Notes under the pieces: generated by a model
Told to the model about the DNA's origin: nothing
The model's input: the letters and a program-made list of their open reading frames with translations, nothing else
The model's database searches: none
Position numbers and translations under genes: made by a program
Origin: an uncultured Bacilli bacterium
GTDB lineage: Bacteria > Bacillota_I > Bacilli_A > RFN20 > CAG-826
Length of the DNA: 8,460 bases
Assembly (NCBI GenBank): GCA_934133115.1
Contig: CAKPAV010000062.1
Location: forward strand, 1 to 8,460
Direction: 5' to 3'
Part shown: in pieces, positions 1 to 7,725 of the stretch
Position numbering within the stretch: the first letter of the stretch is position 1
How the letters are laid out: every line of letters begins with the position of its first letter

Positions 1-1504
1 TGCGGAATTTCTTTTTTAAACTCTTTGGACTATTAATGTAGTATTTTTCTTTTTGCTCATAGTTTTGATTAAATATATATTTTATAGTTGGTATTAATAA
101 AACTATGCAAGCCATAATCCAAGCACCTGGATCACCAATACATACAGCGGCAAAAGCAAGCATTGAACTACTAGAATTAATTGGACCGTGATTAATAATA
201 ACTGGTAAGAAGGCACAAATTAGTATTCTTGCGATTAATTCGGCAAATCCAGCACCTAAAACATATTTGGATTTACTAATACCTTGAACGGCACTTCTTG
301 TGACAATTAAGAAACCAACAAATACATTTAAGACAATGTCAATATAAACGAACATATTACCAAATTTAATTGATGCTGGAGATATTTTATCAGCACTCAT
401 AAAAATGTATTGATAAGCACCATTTATAGTTAATAATAATCCAACAGTTAAACAAAATGCATACATGATTAACATGATTATAGCTGTTTGAATTGTTCCT
501 TCTTTAACACGTTTATAATCTTTTTTACCATAGTTTTGAGCATTAAATCCTAATATAGCAGAACCTAATCCATTATAAATGGACATTAAAAAATTAATTA
601 GTTTATTAGCGGCGCCAAATCCATTTTGAGCGGGAGTGCCTTCAACCATAACACCGGTATCGGTTAAGTCAAATTTAACAACAGATGATTGCATAACGAT
701 AATACCAATAGCTAATATTGAGAATTGCAAACCTAATGGAATACCTTCTTTTAAGTGTTTATTGATGTTTTCTAAATCAAATTTATAATCTTCTTTTTTA
801 AATCTTAATTCTTTATATTTGATAAGAGTATAAATAAAGCAAGCGATGAAACTAACAAATTGGGCAAGAATTGTTGCAATAGCAGCACCAGCAGGACCCA
901 TATTAAATACCGCTAAAAATAATAAATCAAGTCCAACATTTAATAAAGTAGATATAAGCAAAAATATAAGAGGAGTCAAAGAATCGCCATAAGAACGTAA
1001 GATGCCACATACGAAGTTATAACCCATTTGGGCAAAGATTCCAACAAATATAATTAAACAATAAATATAAGCAGCATCATAAACTTCTTTATTTGTAGGA
1101 GTGATGTTTATAATACTTAACATCCAAGGAAGTAAGCATATTGAAAGAATTGTCAAAATAACTGAGATTATAATTGTTAAATATATTTGTGTGACAAATG
1201 ATTTTCTTACTTTTGAAATATCTTTTGAACCAACATGCTGAGCGGTAATAACACTAAATCCTGCTGTTGATCCAAAAGCAAATTGTAAGAAGATGAATGT
1301 TAATGGGAACGTATCATTAATACCAGCAACCTCGTTAGCGCTCAATACTTGTCCACATATAATTGCGTCAGTAAGTACGTAAATTTGCTGTAATAAATAA
1401 GATAATATAATTGGAGCACCAAATAGCAATATTACTTTCCATGGTTTTCCTTTAGTAAGATCAACTGGTGCAAATAATTTTTTTAAAAAAGATGTTTTGT
1501 TCAT
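1..1504 (-). CDS. MATE-family efflux transporter, 3' end beyond the window
   Basis: Translating the minus strand from ATG 1504-1502 gives 501 codons without a stop, running off the left edge. The protein is very hydrophobic, with about twelve membrane segments in two halves (roughly residues 22-230 and 250-480) separated by a charged stretch (KYKELRFKKEDYKFD, 229-243). This is the MatE two-bundle plan of Na+- or H+-driven exporters of drugs and cationic compounds (NorM/DinF/MepA group). Family-like features include the start of helix 1 (PWKVILLFGAPIILSYLLQQ, 21-40), CGILRSYGDS (166-175), GPAGAAIATILAQ (203-215) and FGAANKL (296-302). An unusually long polar loop (about 277-295) precedes FGAANKL. 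The last membrane segment ends near residue 478 and is followed by a basic tail of at least 20 residues; most MATE proteins are about 440-460 residues. The start is fixed by AAGGAGAG 7 bases upstream. Family call is firm; substrate is unknown. Confidence 0.93.
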   Translation of the reverse strand, partial: MNKTSFLKKLFAPVDLTKGKPWKVILLFGAPIILSYLLQQIYVLTDAIICGQVLSANEVAGINDTFPLTFIFLQFAFGSTAGFSVITAQHVGSKDISKVRKSFVTQIYLTIIISVILTILSICLLPWMLSIINITPTNKEVYDAAYIYCLIIFVGIFAQMGYNFVCGILRSYGDSLTPLIFLLISTLLNVGLDLLFLAVFNMGPAGAAIATILAQFVSFIACFIYTLIKYKELRFKKEDYKFDLENINKHLKEGIPLGLQFSILAIGIIVMQSSVVKFDLTDTGVMVEGTPAQNGFGAANKLINFLMSIYNGLGSAILGFNAQNYGKKDYKRVKEGTIQTAIIMLIMYAFCLTVGLLLTINGAYQYIFMSADKISPASIKFGNMFVYIDIVLNVFVGFLIVTRSAVQGISKSKYVLGAGFAELIARILICAFLPVIINHGPINSSSSMLAFAAVCIGDPGAWIMACIVLLIPTIKYIFNQNYEQKEKYYINSPKSLKKKFR

Positions 1505-1511
1505 AATCTCG

Positions 1512-1519
1512 CTCTCCTT
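1512..1519 (-). promoter_or_regulatory. Ribosome binding site of the MATE gene
   Basis: On the minus strand this reads AAGGAGAG and lies 7 bases before the ATG at 1504. It is a strong Shine-Dalgarno match and supports that start. Confidence 0.85.
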
Positions 1520-1533
1520 TTTTGCAAAACTAT

Positions 1534-1561
1534 ATTTTACTCAAAAAGAAATTAGTTACAA
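1534..1561 (-). promoter_or_regulatory. Predicted sigma-A-type promoter of the MATE gene
   Basis: On the minus strand, TTGTAA (1561-1556) and TAAAAT (1539-1534) are separated by 16 bases. They match TTGACA at four of six positions and TATAAT at five of six. Transcription would begin about 30 bases before the ribosome binding site. The -35 box lies inside one copy of the TTGTAACT direct repeat, so a protein bound to the repeats could compete with RNA polymerase. Prediction from sequence only. Confidence 0.5.
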
Positions 1562-1611
1562 GCGAAGTTTTGATGTAAGTAGTTACAATTAATATTTGGA
1601 AGCAGTTACAA
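1550..1611 (-). repeat. Three direct repeats upstream of the MATE gene (TTGTAACTRMTT on the minus strand)
   Basis: On the plus strand the copies are AATTAGTTACAA (1550-1561), AAGTAGTTACAA (1577-1588) and AAGCAGTTACAA (1600-1611). Eight bases (AGTTACAA) are identical in all three. Start-to-start spacing is 27 and 23 bases. The copy nearest the gene overlaps its putative -35 box. The middle copy is also half of an inverted repeat, TGTAA-4-TTACA (1574-1587). The arrangement resembles a multi-site transcription-factor array controlling the transporter; the regulator is not in the window. Confidence 0.6.
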
Positions 1612-1626
1612 AAATAAGACGAATAA

Positions 1627-1646
1627 TTATTACATATATGTAATAA
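1627..1646. promoter_or_regulatory. 20-bp perfect palindrome, candidate operator
   Basis: This is a perfect palindrome with 10-base arms and no spacer (TTATTACATA on each strand). Its right edge is 10 bases upstream of the -10 box of the lipoprotein operon, so it covers the place where the -35 box should be. Perfect spacerless symmetry fits a homodimeric DNA-binding protein better than an RNA hairpin, and the site lies upstream of the predicted transcription start. It contains the same TTAC/GTAA core as the nearby direct repeats. The regulator is unknown. Confidence 0.6.
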
Positions 1647-1653
1647 AAAATTG

Positions 1654-1662
1654 TGATATAAT
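1654..1662 (+). promoter_or_regulatory. Extended -10 promoter of the lipoprotein operon
   Basis: TGA-TATAAT is a perfect -10 hexamer (1657-1662) preceded by the TGn extension. No good TTGACA-like box is seen 16-18 bases upstream, where the palindrome lies. Transcription would start near 1669. That puts the in-frame ATG at 1668 at or before the transcript end and supports translation from 1695. Confidence 0.65.
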
Positions 1663-1694
1663 TATCAATGTGTATAAATTATGGAGGAGTGCAT

Positions 1695-4190
1695 ATGAAA
1701 AAGAAGAATATTTTGTTGTTAGCAATGGCTATAATGTCATTGAGTGTTGCTAGTTGTGATAATACTAATAGCAATAATAGTAATAATACAAGCAGTGGTA
1801 ACATTAGTAATTCCACATCAACATCTAGTGGAACTTCGGTTATAGAAGATGATATTCATGTTATATCGTTAAACATTACGAATAAGAATGTTGGAAAGTT
1901 AAATGTGGGTGGAACTTATCAATTAAATGTTTCGGTTTTACCAGTTAATGCAACAAATAAAATTGTAAATTATTCCAGTTCTAACAATTTAATTGCCACA
2001 GTTAGTTTTACTGGTCTTATTCAAGCAAAAAGTATTGGTAAATGCACTATTACTGCTGAAAGCGATGATGGAAATATCAAAGATACAATAGAAATTGAAG
2101 TAGTTGATTCTGATGTTAAAAATTTTGATGTGAAATTTGATGAAAGTGTTGAAACAATTGAATCGGGAAATAATACTTTCTATAAACTTGTATTAGGAAA
2201 AGAATATCCTTTAACTGTTTCGTTTGATTCAAAAAGTGATACTAAAAAAGAATTAGAAGTAGAATTTAGTTTAGATGGATTTTGTAGTTTTGATGCATCT
2301 AAAAATGCATTGAAGCCACTTAAACATGCTGATTCACTTATTGTCACATTTAAATTGAAAAACACTAATTTGAAAAAAGAATATTACTTAAAGATAGTAA
2401 ATGATGGCGAAAAAGATATAACTGAGATAATAAACAAATTAACTATTTCAAAGACTAAAGAAGATTTGAAAGATATTAAAACATATCATAGAAGTTATGA
2501 TTTTGACACTTTAGATGTCTATGAAAATCGTACACATTATGTAGAAGATACTACCTATAATATATTTAAAGAATCGTCAAATCGTTATATGCTTGGTGAC
2601 AGAAATTATAGTGCTGTAGTAACACTTAAAGGTAAAGAACCAAGTGCTCCATCAACTTTAAAAACAGAACTATTTATGGGTATGAATGATGGAAATTATT
2701 ATAAATTTGAAGTCAATGAAAATGGAAATCATATTGATACACCAAAGAAACTTGCTATAGTGGAAAGCGTTAGTGATAGAAACACACAAATAACACGTGA
2801 TGCGGCTATTAAGCAATCAACAAGATTAATTATGAATTCTCGTGTAGGATTATCAGATATGGCTTTAATGCAATTTAGTGGATTATGCGAAAATTCAATT
2901 GGTTATGGCTCATTGCCACTATATTTTGGCGGAGAAGCACAATCTCATACTTCAATTGTTGAAAAAGATAATGTTGTTATTGCGGATAGTTATTATGTTG
3001 AGAACAAACCATCAATATTATCTCCAAATGGTGAAGTATATTTTAACCATGGTGAGTATATTTTCGATGGAGATACATTGATATCTATTGATGTAACTTC
3101 TTACGTATATGATAATACCTATTATGATTTTGACTCTAACAAATTAAGTGAAAATGCTAAATATATTGAAATGTATAAAATTAAACTTTCGCAAGAATTT
3201 GGTAGTTTAAATACTCAAGAGACTAATAAACTTGATCCAAAAAATCTTTATTTTAATGACTTTACACCAATTTTAGTTGATAGTGATGGAAACAAAGTTA
3301 CAAAAGCTGAAGTAGGTGAAACCTATAATATTAGTTTTGAGAATCCTTCACCAAGTATTGCCACAAACTTAATTGACACATTAATAATTGATGATTCTAG
3401 TGATAAAGAAGTAGCTTCAATTACTAATAATGGTAAATCTATTACCATCAATAAGTCAGGTGTAAGCACTCTAACAGTCTTCTCTTCTAAAAACAATATT
3501 AGTAGAGAATTAGTTATTAGTGTAGATATTACAATGCCTAATTCAATTTCTATTTTCGTAAATAATGAAGAGATGACTCAAACTAATATATCTGTTGGTG
3601 ATAAACTTGATAATATTTCTTACAAAGTATTACCATCTAATGCGCCAAGTGATGTTAATGTCGTACTTAATGGGGTTGGTACATTAAAGAAAAATAACAA
3701 TAATACGTATTCATTTACAAGCGATGTTGAAGGAGAAGCAACAATTGTTGTAACAAGTAAGTTGGATAGTAATATAAAAACATCCTTAAAAATAACCGTT
3801 AATAAAAAATCACTTGCTAATACTTATGTTTGTTACGATAGCAGTGTTTATGGCGGAGCAGAAATACCATCTAATAGTATTGTGTTTAAATCTGCAACTA
3901 AAGTAGAATTTAAAATTGAATCTAATGCTGCATTTCTAACTTATATTATAGAATGTGATGTTACAATTGATGAACAAAATAAAACAATTACATTTACATC
4001 TTTTAATGTCACAAATGACCCAGATGGAACTTATGAGAGTTTTGATTTGCCTTTAATTAAACTTAATGTCCCATATAACATTTCTAATGATGGAAAATCA
4101 TTTGCTATCAACTTGTATATAATGGATGGAACAGATGAATTACCATTCGTTGATGTTGGTGAATTAGCTAATTTTGAAATCAAGAAATAA
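1695..4190 (+). CDS. Large secreted lipoprotein with Big2-type Ig-like domains
   Basis: The protein has 831 residues from ATG 1695, which lies 6 bases after GGAGGAG (1683-1689). The in-frame ATG at 1668 has no ribosome site, falls at the predicted transcript start, and would put nine residues before the signal peptide. The N-terminus is a lipoprotein signal: KKK, a hydrophobic core, then lipobox VASC with lipidated Cys21. A flexible Asn/Ser/Thr-rich linker follows (22-50). Residues about 55-138 form a recognisable bacterial Ig-like group 2 (Big2) domain, with VGGTYQLNVSVLPVNATNK, a SSSNNLIATVSFTGLIQA-type strand pair and a GKCTITAES end. Residues about 240-525 are unassigned. Two weaker Ig-like repeats follow (about 523-612 and 613-704; the second has ISVGDKLDNISYKVLPSNAP), then an unassigned C-terminal beta-rich part (705-831). 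Known Big2 domains act in surface adhesion or as spacers. The specific role here is unknown. It is co-transcribed with the next gene. Confidence 0.85.
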   Translation: MKKKNILLLAMAIMSLSVASCDNTNSNNSNNTSSGNISNSTSTSSGTSVIEDDIHVISLNITNKNVGKLNVGGTYQLNVSVLPVNATNKIVNYSSSNNLIATVSFTGLIQAKSIGKCTITAESDDGNIKDTIEIEVVDSDVKNFDVKFDESVETIESGNNTFYKLVLGKEYPLTVSFDSKSDTKKELEVEFSLDGFCSFDASKNALKPLKHADSLIVTFKLKNTNLKKEYYLKIVNDGEKDITEIINKLTISKTKEDLKDIKTYHRSYDFDTLDVYENRTHYVEDTTYNIFKESSNRYMLGDRNYSAVVTLKGKEPSAPSTLKTELFMGMNDGNYYKFEVNENGNHIDTPKKLAIVESVSDRNTQITRDAAIKQSTRLIMNSRVGLSDMALMQFSGLCENSIGYGSLPLYFGGEAQSHTSIVEKDNVVIADSYYVENKPSILSPNGEVYFNHGEYIFDGDTLISIDVTSYVYDNTYYDFDSNKLSENAKYIEMYKIKLSQEFGSLNTQETNKLDPKNLYFNDFTPILVDSDGNKVTKAEVGETYNISFENPSPSIATNLIDTLIIDDSSDKEVASITNNGKSITINKSGVSTLTVFSSKNNISRELVISVDITMPNSISIFVNNEEMTQTNISVGDKLDNISYKVLPSNAPSDVNVVLNGVGTLKKNNNNTYSFTSDVEGEATIVVTSKLDSNIKTSLKITVNKKSLANTYVCYDSSVYGGAEIPSNSIVFKSATKVEFKIESNAAFLTYIIECDVTIDEQNKTITFTSFNVTNDPDGTYESFDLPLIKLNVPYNISNDGKSFAINLYIMDGTDELPFVDVGELANFEIKK

Positions 4191-4196
4191 GAGGAG
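4191..4196 (+). promoter_or_regulatory. Ribosome binding site of the second lipoprotein gene
   Basis: GAGGAG directly follows the TAA of the preceding gene and sits 9 bases before ATG 4206. The short gap with its own Shine-Dalgarno site, and no promoter or terminator, is what makes the two lipoprotein genes look like one operon. Confidence 0.8.
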
Positions 4197-4205
4197 TGAT
4201 TTTAA

Positions 4206-5903
4206 ATGAAAAATAAAAGAATATCAATTACTTTGCCATTAATTTTATTATTAACTCTTAGCGGTTGTAATTCTGAAATTAGTAATTCAGGAAATTCAGC
4301 CTCAAATGAACCATCGAGTGAAAAATTAATTAGGCTATTAAATAATGTGGATTTAGACAATATCGTATCTTATGATTTTGTTGATCGCTCATATTCTTAT
4401 AATTCTTATAATGGCTCTAAATATATTGTCACTGGTGATTCATCAGTTGGTATGATTAACTATGAAGCAACCCATAAGTTTAAGTTGTTTAATAATGATT
4501 TTATTTCTGATCAAATAGTTGTTAATTATCTAGGCGCTGTTGAAAACAAAATCATTACAAATACCGTGTCTGCAAATGGGCAAGTATTCGTTAAGGATAA
4601 TGTTATTTATGACTATTTTATTTGTCCTTCTATGACTACTCAATCATATGTAAATTGTTATGAAGTGGATGTCTATCGAACTTTTAATCAATATTTTAAC
4701 TATTTATCTATTCTTAGTGATGCAATAACTGCATTTACAGATCCAAATGCTTATTTTCCTAGCAATTCTGGTTATCAAACACCAATCTTAAATATTGCTA
4801 CAAAAGATAATGTTGAAATTTATTCTTTACAAGGCCGTTATCCAGGTGATGATAGCTACAAACCATTTATTATTGATTTTAATATCGAATATGATACAAA
4901 AGCCAATGAGTTTAAAAAAATCATCTACCAAGAAAGAAGTATGATGAGTACTTTAGATGCGGACTATGAAATTTCTACTTCATCACTTGCGCAATACACT
5001 ATTACTAATATTAAATTTGGTAACAAAACAACTTATAGTGGTGCTTTATATACATTTGATAATATTGTTGATAAAGAAAAAATCCACAATGCTCCTGAGC
5101 AAGTGGTTGATGTTAGTAAAGTTAATGACGGAGAATTAAATGACAAAATGGTGCAAAATATTATCCGTAATATTTATGCCTATTCTAATGATGTTCGCCA
5201 AACTAATTATTCAATGTTATATCATGGCGCATTTGATTTTGCTAATACTGATCGTACAGAATTTGGCAATGCTTTATTTGAAGGAAAGATGATTGCTTAT
5301 AGTAACGGTATTCTTGATAATAATGGTACAATCCAATTAGTGGATTCTGATGATTCTCCAAAAGGAGAAAAGTCTCCGTTTAGAATTTTTACAAAAGCTG
5401 AAGACAAGGGAATATTTAAAGGCGGACAATTCTCTAAATATATTACTTCATCATTTGGATTTGTCTTAAAAAGCGATGTAAATAGTGCAAGAGAATATTT
5501 AGACGCTAATCCACTTTATTGGCCAGAATTAAGCCAATATGTAGAAATGCTTCAAACATTAAATTTAGGCAAGAACTATACTTCATCTAGTTCATCATTT
5601 GAGATTTCTATGTCTGGAAATAAATCTGGAAACAATCTTGAATTAAAAGCACAAATTCATTTTGCTTCAAATAATAAATTTAATATAGAAAATTTTTATT
5701 CCTTTACATTTACTATTGAAAATGACAAATTAATGTATTGTAAGTTTGTTACAACGGGACATACATCAGATAAAGAAAAGTATGATGATGTTTATGAAGC
5801 TAGATTTGTTCATGCCCCTAAAGTTGCTTTTAATGGTGAAGAAATGGATATTCTTAATGAAATTGATACTCAAGTTGATATTACTGAATTTGAAATATTA
5901 TAA
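4206..5903 (+). CDS. Uncharacterised lipoprotein, second gene of the operon
   Basis: The protein has 565 residues. It begins with a lipoprotein signal peptide: basic KNKR, a Leu/Ile-rich core, and lipobox LSGC with lipidated Cys21. A short Ser/Asn-rich linker (22-38) follows, so it should be anchored on the outer face of the membrane. I recognise no named domain. The rest is polar, aromatic-rich and apparently beta-rich, with no other membrane segment. It may have two similar halves: residues about 48-290 and 312-565 each begin with a short helix-like stretch (LIRLLNNVDLDNI; KMVQNIIRNIYAYSNDV), go through strands rich in Tyr/Phe, and end in strand pairs such as FIIDFNIEYD and YSFTFTIENDKL. 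That resembles loosely the LolA/LppX-like half-barrel plan of lipid-carrying lipoproteins, but this is an inference by eye. It starts 15 bases after the neighbouring lipoprotein gene, so the two may work together at the cell surface. Confidence 0.85.
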   Translation: MKNKRISITLPLILLLTLSGCNSEISNSGNSASNEPSSEKLIRLLNNVDLDNIVSYDFVDRSYSYNSYNGSKYIVTGDSSVGMINYEATHKFKLFNNDFISDQIVVNYLGAVENKIITNTVSANGQVFVKDNVIYDYFICPSMTTQSYVNCYEVDVYRTFNQYFNYLSILSDAITAFTDPNAYFPSNSGYQTPILNIATKDNVEIYSLQGRYPGDDSYKPFIIDFNIEYDTKANEFKKIIYQERSMMSTLDADYEISTSSLAQYTITNIKFGNKTTYSGALYTFDNIVDKEKIHNAPEQVVDVSKVNDGELNDKMVQNIIRNIYAYSNDVRQTNYSMLYHGAFDFANTDRTEFGNALFEGKMIAYSNGILDNNGTIQLVDSDDSPKGEKSPFRIFTKAEDKGIFKGGQFSKYITSSFGFVLKSDVNSAREYLDANPLYWPELSQYVEMLQTLNLGKNYTSSSSSFEISMSGNKSGNNLELKAQIHFASNNKFNIENFYSFTFTIENDKLMYCKFVTTGHTSDKEKYDDVYEARFVHAPKVAFNGEEMDILNEIDTQVDITEFEIL

Positions 5904-5921
5904 GAGTATAGTTTAAAATTA

Positions 5922-5941
5922 AGTTATTTACAAAGATAACT
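5922..5941 (+). terminator. Weak hairpin after the lipoprotein operon
   Basis: AGTTATTT pairs with AGATAACT (eight pairs, one of them T-G) around a 4-base loop, 18 bases after the stop codon. Only a short broken T run (ATTTTG) follows. It could be a weak terminator or a processing/stability stem. Confidence 0.35.
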
Positions 5942-5950
5942 ATTTTGTAT

Positions 5951-5974
5951 GGAAATAAACAAGTGTGTTTATCC
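5951..5974 (+). terminator. Second hairpin between the lipoprotein operon and pckA
   Basis: ATAAACA pairs with TGTTTAT around the loop AGTG (5955-5972), extended by GG/CC pairs across a two-base bulge (5951-5952 with 5973-5974). No real T tract follows, so intrinsic termination here is doubtful. With the preceding hairpin it may still separate the two transcription units. Confidence 0.3.
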
Positions 5975-6010
5975 TGTGTCAATTTTGATAAAAAATAATT
6001 ATCTAATCAA

Positions 6011-6038
6011 TTGAAAAATAAAAGAAAAATGTTACAAT
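6011..6038 (+). promoter_or_regulatory. Predicted promoter of pckA
   Basis: TTGAAA (6011-6016) and TACAAT (6033-6038) are separated by 16 bases, with a TGT extension just before the -10 box. Each hexamer matches consensus at five of six positions. Transcription should start near 6045 and give a leader of about 40 bases. I see no CcpA-type cre site around it. Confidence 0.65.
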
Positions 6039-6046
6039 ATACGCGG

Positions 6047-6068
6047 AATAAGTTTGAACTAACTTATT
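6047..6068 (+). promoter_or_regulatory. Inverted repeat at the 5' end of the pckA leader
   Basis: AATAAGTT and AACTTATT are perfect 8-base arms around a 6-base loop. The repeat starts a few bases after the predicted transcription start and ends 3 bases before the AGGAGG of pckA. It could be a 5'-terminal RNA stem protecting the message, or an operator for a repressor acting just downstream of the start site. Confidence 0.5.
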
Positions 6069-6084
6069 ACTAGGAGGAAATTTT

Positions 6085-7695
6085 ATGAAAAATATTGATT
6101 TAGCTCAATATGGCATTCATGATGTAAAAGAAATCGTTTATAATCCATCATATGAAATGCTATTTGAAGAAGAAACAAGAAGTGATCTTGAAGGTTACGA
6201 AAAAGGAAAAGTAAGTGAACTTGGTGCTGTTAATGTAATGACTGGTATTTATACTGGCCGTTCTCCAAAAGACAAATATATCGTTGTTGATGACAATTCT
6301 AAAGACACTGTTTGGTGGACAAGTGAAGGTTATAAAAATGATAACCATCCAGCAAGCCAAGAAGCTTGGAAAGCAGTTAAAGATATTGCTTTAAAAGAAT
6401 TATCTAATAAGAGATTATTCGTTGTTGATGCTTTCTGTGGCGCGAACAAAGATACACGAATGGCAGTACGTTTCATCGTTGAAGTTGCATGGCAAGCACA
6501 CTTTATTAAAAATATGTTTATTAAGCCAACTGAAGAAGAACTTGCTAACTTCAAACCTGACTTTGTTGTTTATAACGCATCTAAAGCAAAAGTTGAAAAC
6601 TACAAAGAATTAGGCTTAAATTCTGAAACATGTGTTATGTTCAATATTACAAGCCGTGAACAAGTAATTATTAATACTTGGTATGGTGGCGAAATGAAAA
6701 AAGGTATGTTCTCAATGATGAATTACTATTTACCACTTAAAGGTATTGCTTCAATGCACTGTTCCGCTAATACAGATATGGAAGGCAAAAATACCGCTAT
6801 ATTCTTTGGCTTATCAGGAACTGGTAAAACTACATTATCTACAGATCCAAAACGTTTATTAATCGGTGATGATGAACATGGTTGGGATGATAATGGTGTA
6901 TTCAACTTTGAAGGTGGATGTTACGCAAAAGTAATTAACCTTGATAAAGATTCTGAACCTGATATTTATAATGCTATTAAACGTAATGCTTTACTTGAAA
7001 ATGTTACATTAGACAAAGATGGTAAGATTGACTTTGCTGATAAGAGCGTTACCGAGAATACTCGTGTTTCTTATCCAATCAATCATATTAAAAATATCGT
7101 AAGACCTATCTCATCTGCTCCAGCTGCTAAAAATGTTATTTTCTTATCTGCTGATGCATTTGGTGTCTTACCTCCAGTATCTGTTTTAACTCCAGAACAA
7201 ACACAATACTATTTCTTGTCAGGATTTACTGCTAAATTAGCAGGAACTGAAAGAGGTATTACTGAACCTACTCCAACATTCTCGGCATGTTTCGGACAAG
7301 CATTCCTTGAATTACATCCAACTAAATATGCAGAAGAATTAGTAAAGAAAATGCAAAAGAGTGGCGCTAAAGCATACTTAGTAAATACTGGTTGGAATGG
7401 TACCGGAAAACGTATTTCTATTAAAGACACACGTGGTATCATTGACGCTATCTTAAATGGTGATATCTTAAATGCTCCAACAAAGAAAATCCCATACTTT
7501 GATTTTGAAGTACCAACTTCTTTACCAGGAGTTGATCCAAAAATCTTAGATCCTCGTGATACATACGCTAATCCTAGTGATTGGGACAACAAAGCTAAAG
7601 ATTTAGCAAGCAGATTCATTAAAAACTTTGTTAAATATGAAACAAACCCTGCTGGTAAAGCTTTAGTAAAAGCTGGACCAAAAGTTAGTGAATAA
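6085..7695 (+). CDS. pckA: Phosphoenolpyruvate carboxykinase (ATP)
   Basis: This cytosolic enzyme interconverts oxaloacetate plus ATP with phosphoenolpyruvate, CO2 and ADP. It serves gluconeogenesis, or in fermenters may run toward oxaloacetate with ATP gain. The 536 residues match the usual length of the ATP-dependent family (about 540 in E. coli). Visible hallmarks are the substrate-binding GRSPKDKY (58-65), the metal-site block [19 protein letters not shown] with ASMHCSAN (202-229; Lys206 and His225 are the expected Mn2+ ligands), the kinase-1 P-loop GLSGTGKTT (242-250), the kinase-2 segment [10 protein letters not shown] (259-268), Arg327 in [22 protein letters not shown] (376-389), and the adenine-site region [17 protein letters not shown] (434-450). 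All are intact, so it should be active. The start follows AGGAGG (6072-6077) by 7 bases. It has its own promoter and a strong terminator, so it is probably monocistronic. Confidence 0.98.
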   Translation: MKNIDLAQYGIHDVKEIVYNPSYEMLFEEETRSDLEGYEKGKVSELGAVNVMTGIYTGRSPKDKYIVVDDNSKDTVWWTSEGYKNDNHPASQEAWKAVKDIALKELSNKRLFVVDAFCGANKDTRMAVRFIVEVAWQAHFIKNMFIKPTEEELANFKPDFVVYNASKAKVENYKELGLNSETCVMFNITSREQVIINTWYGGEMKKGMFSMMNYYLPLKGIASMHCSANTDMEGKNTAIFFGLSGTGKTTLSTDPKRLLIGDDEHGWDDNGVFNFEGGCYAKVINLDKDSEPDIYNAIKRNALLENVTLDKDGKIDFADKSVTENTRVSYPINHIKNIVRPISSAPAAKNVIFLSADAFGVLPPVSVLTPEQTQYYFLSGFTAKLAGTERGITEPTPTFSACFGQAFLELHPTKYAEELVKKMQKSGAKAYLVNTGWNGTGKRISIKDTRGIIDAILNGDILNAPTKKIPYFDFEVPTSLPGVDPKILDPRDTYANPSDWDNKAKDLASRFIKNFVKYETNPAGKALVKAGPKVSE

Positions 7696-7725
7696 TTAGT
7701 AACTAATATAATCTAAAAGAGTAAT

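Noticed and set aside
1668..1694. Longer start for the first lipoprotein (nine extra residues, MCINYGGVH)
   Set aside because: The codon has no ribosome site, coincides with the predicted transcript start, and would place residues in front of a classical lipoprotein signal; GGAGGAG instead serves the ATG at 1695.
6031..6037. GTTACAA at the pckA -10 box matching the core of the MATE repeats
   Set aside because: A single 7-base match that overlaps a functional -10 hexamer; it lacks the flanking bases of the repeat consensus.
7209..7619. A 136-codon open frame on the minus strand inside pckA
   Set aside because: It lies wholly antisense to a well-conserved enzyme, and I recognise no domain in its translation.
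7695..7707. ATTAGT-A-ACTAAT inverted repeat just after pckA
   Set aside because: With a 1-base spacer it cannot form an RNA hairpin, and it lies between a stop codon and a clear terminator, so no role is supported.
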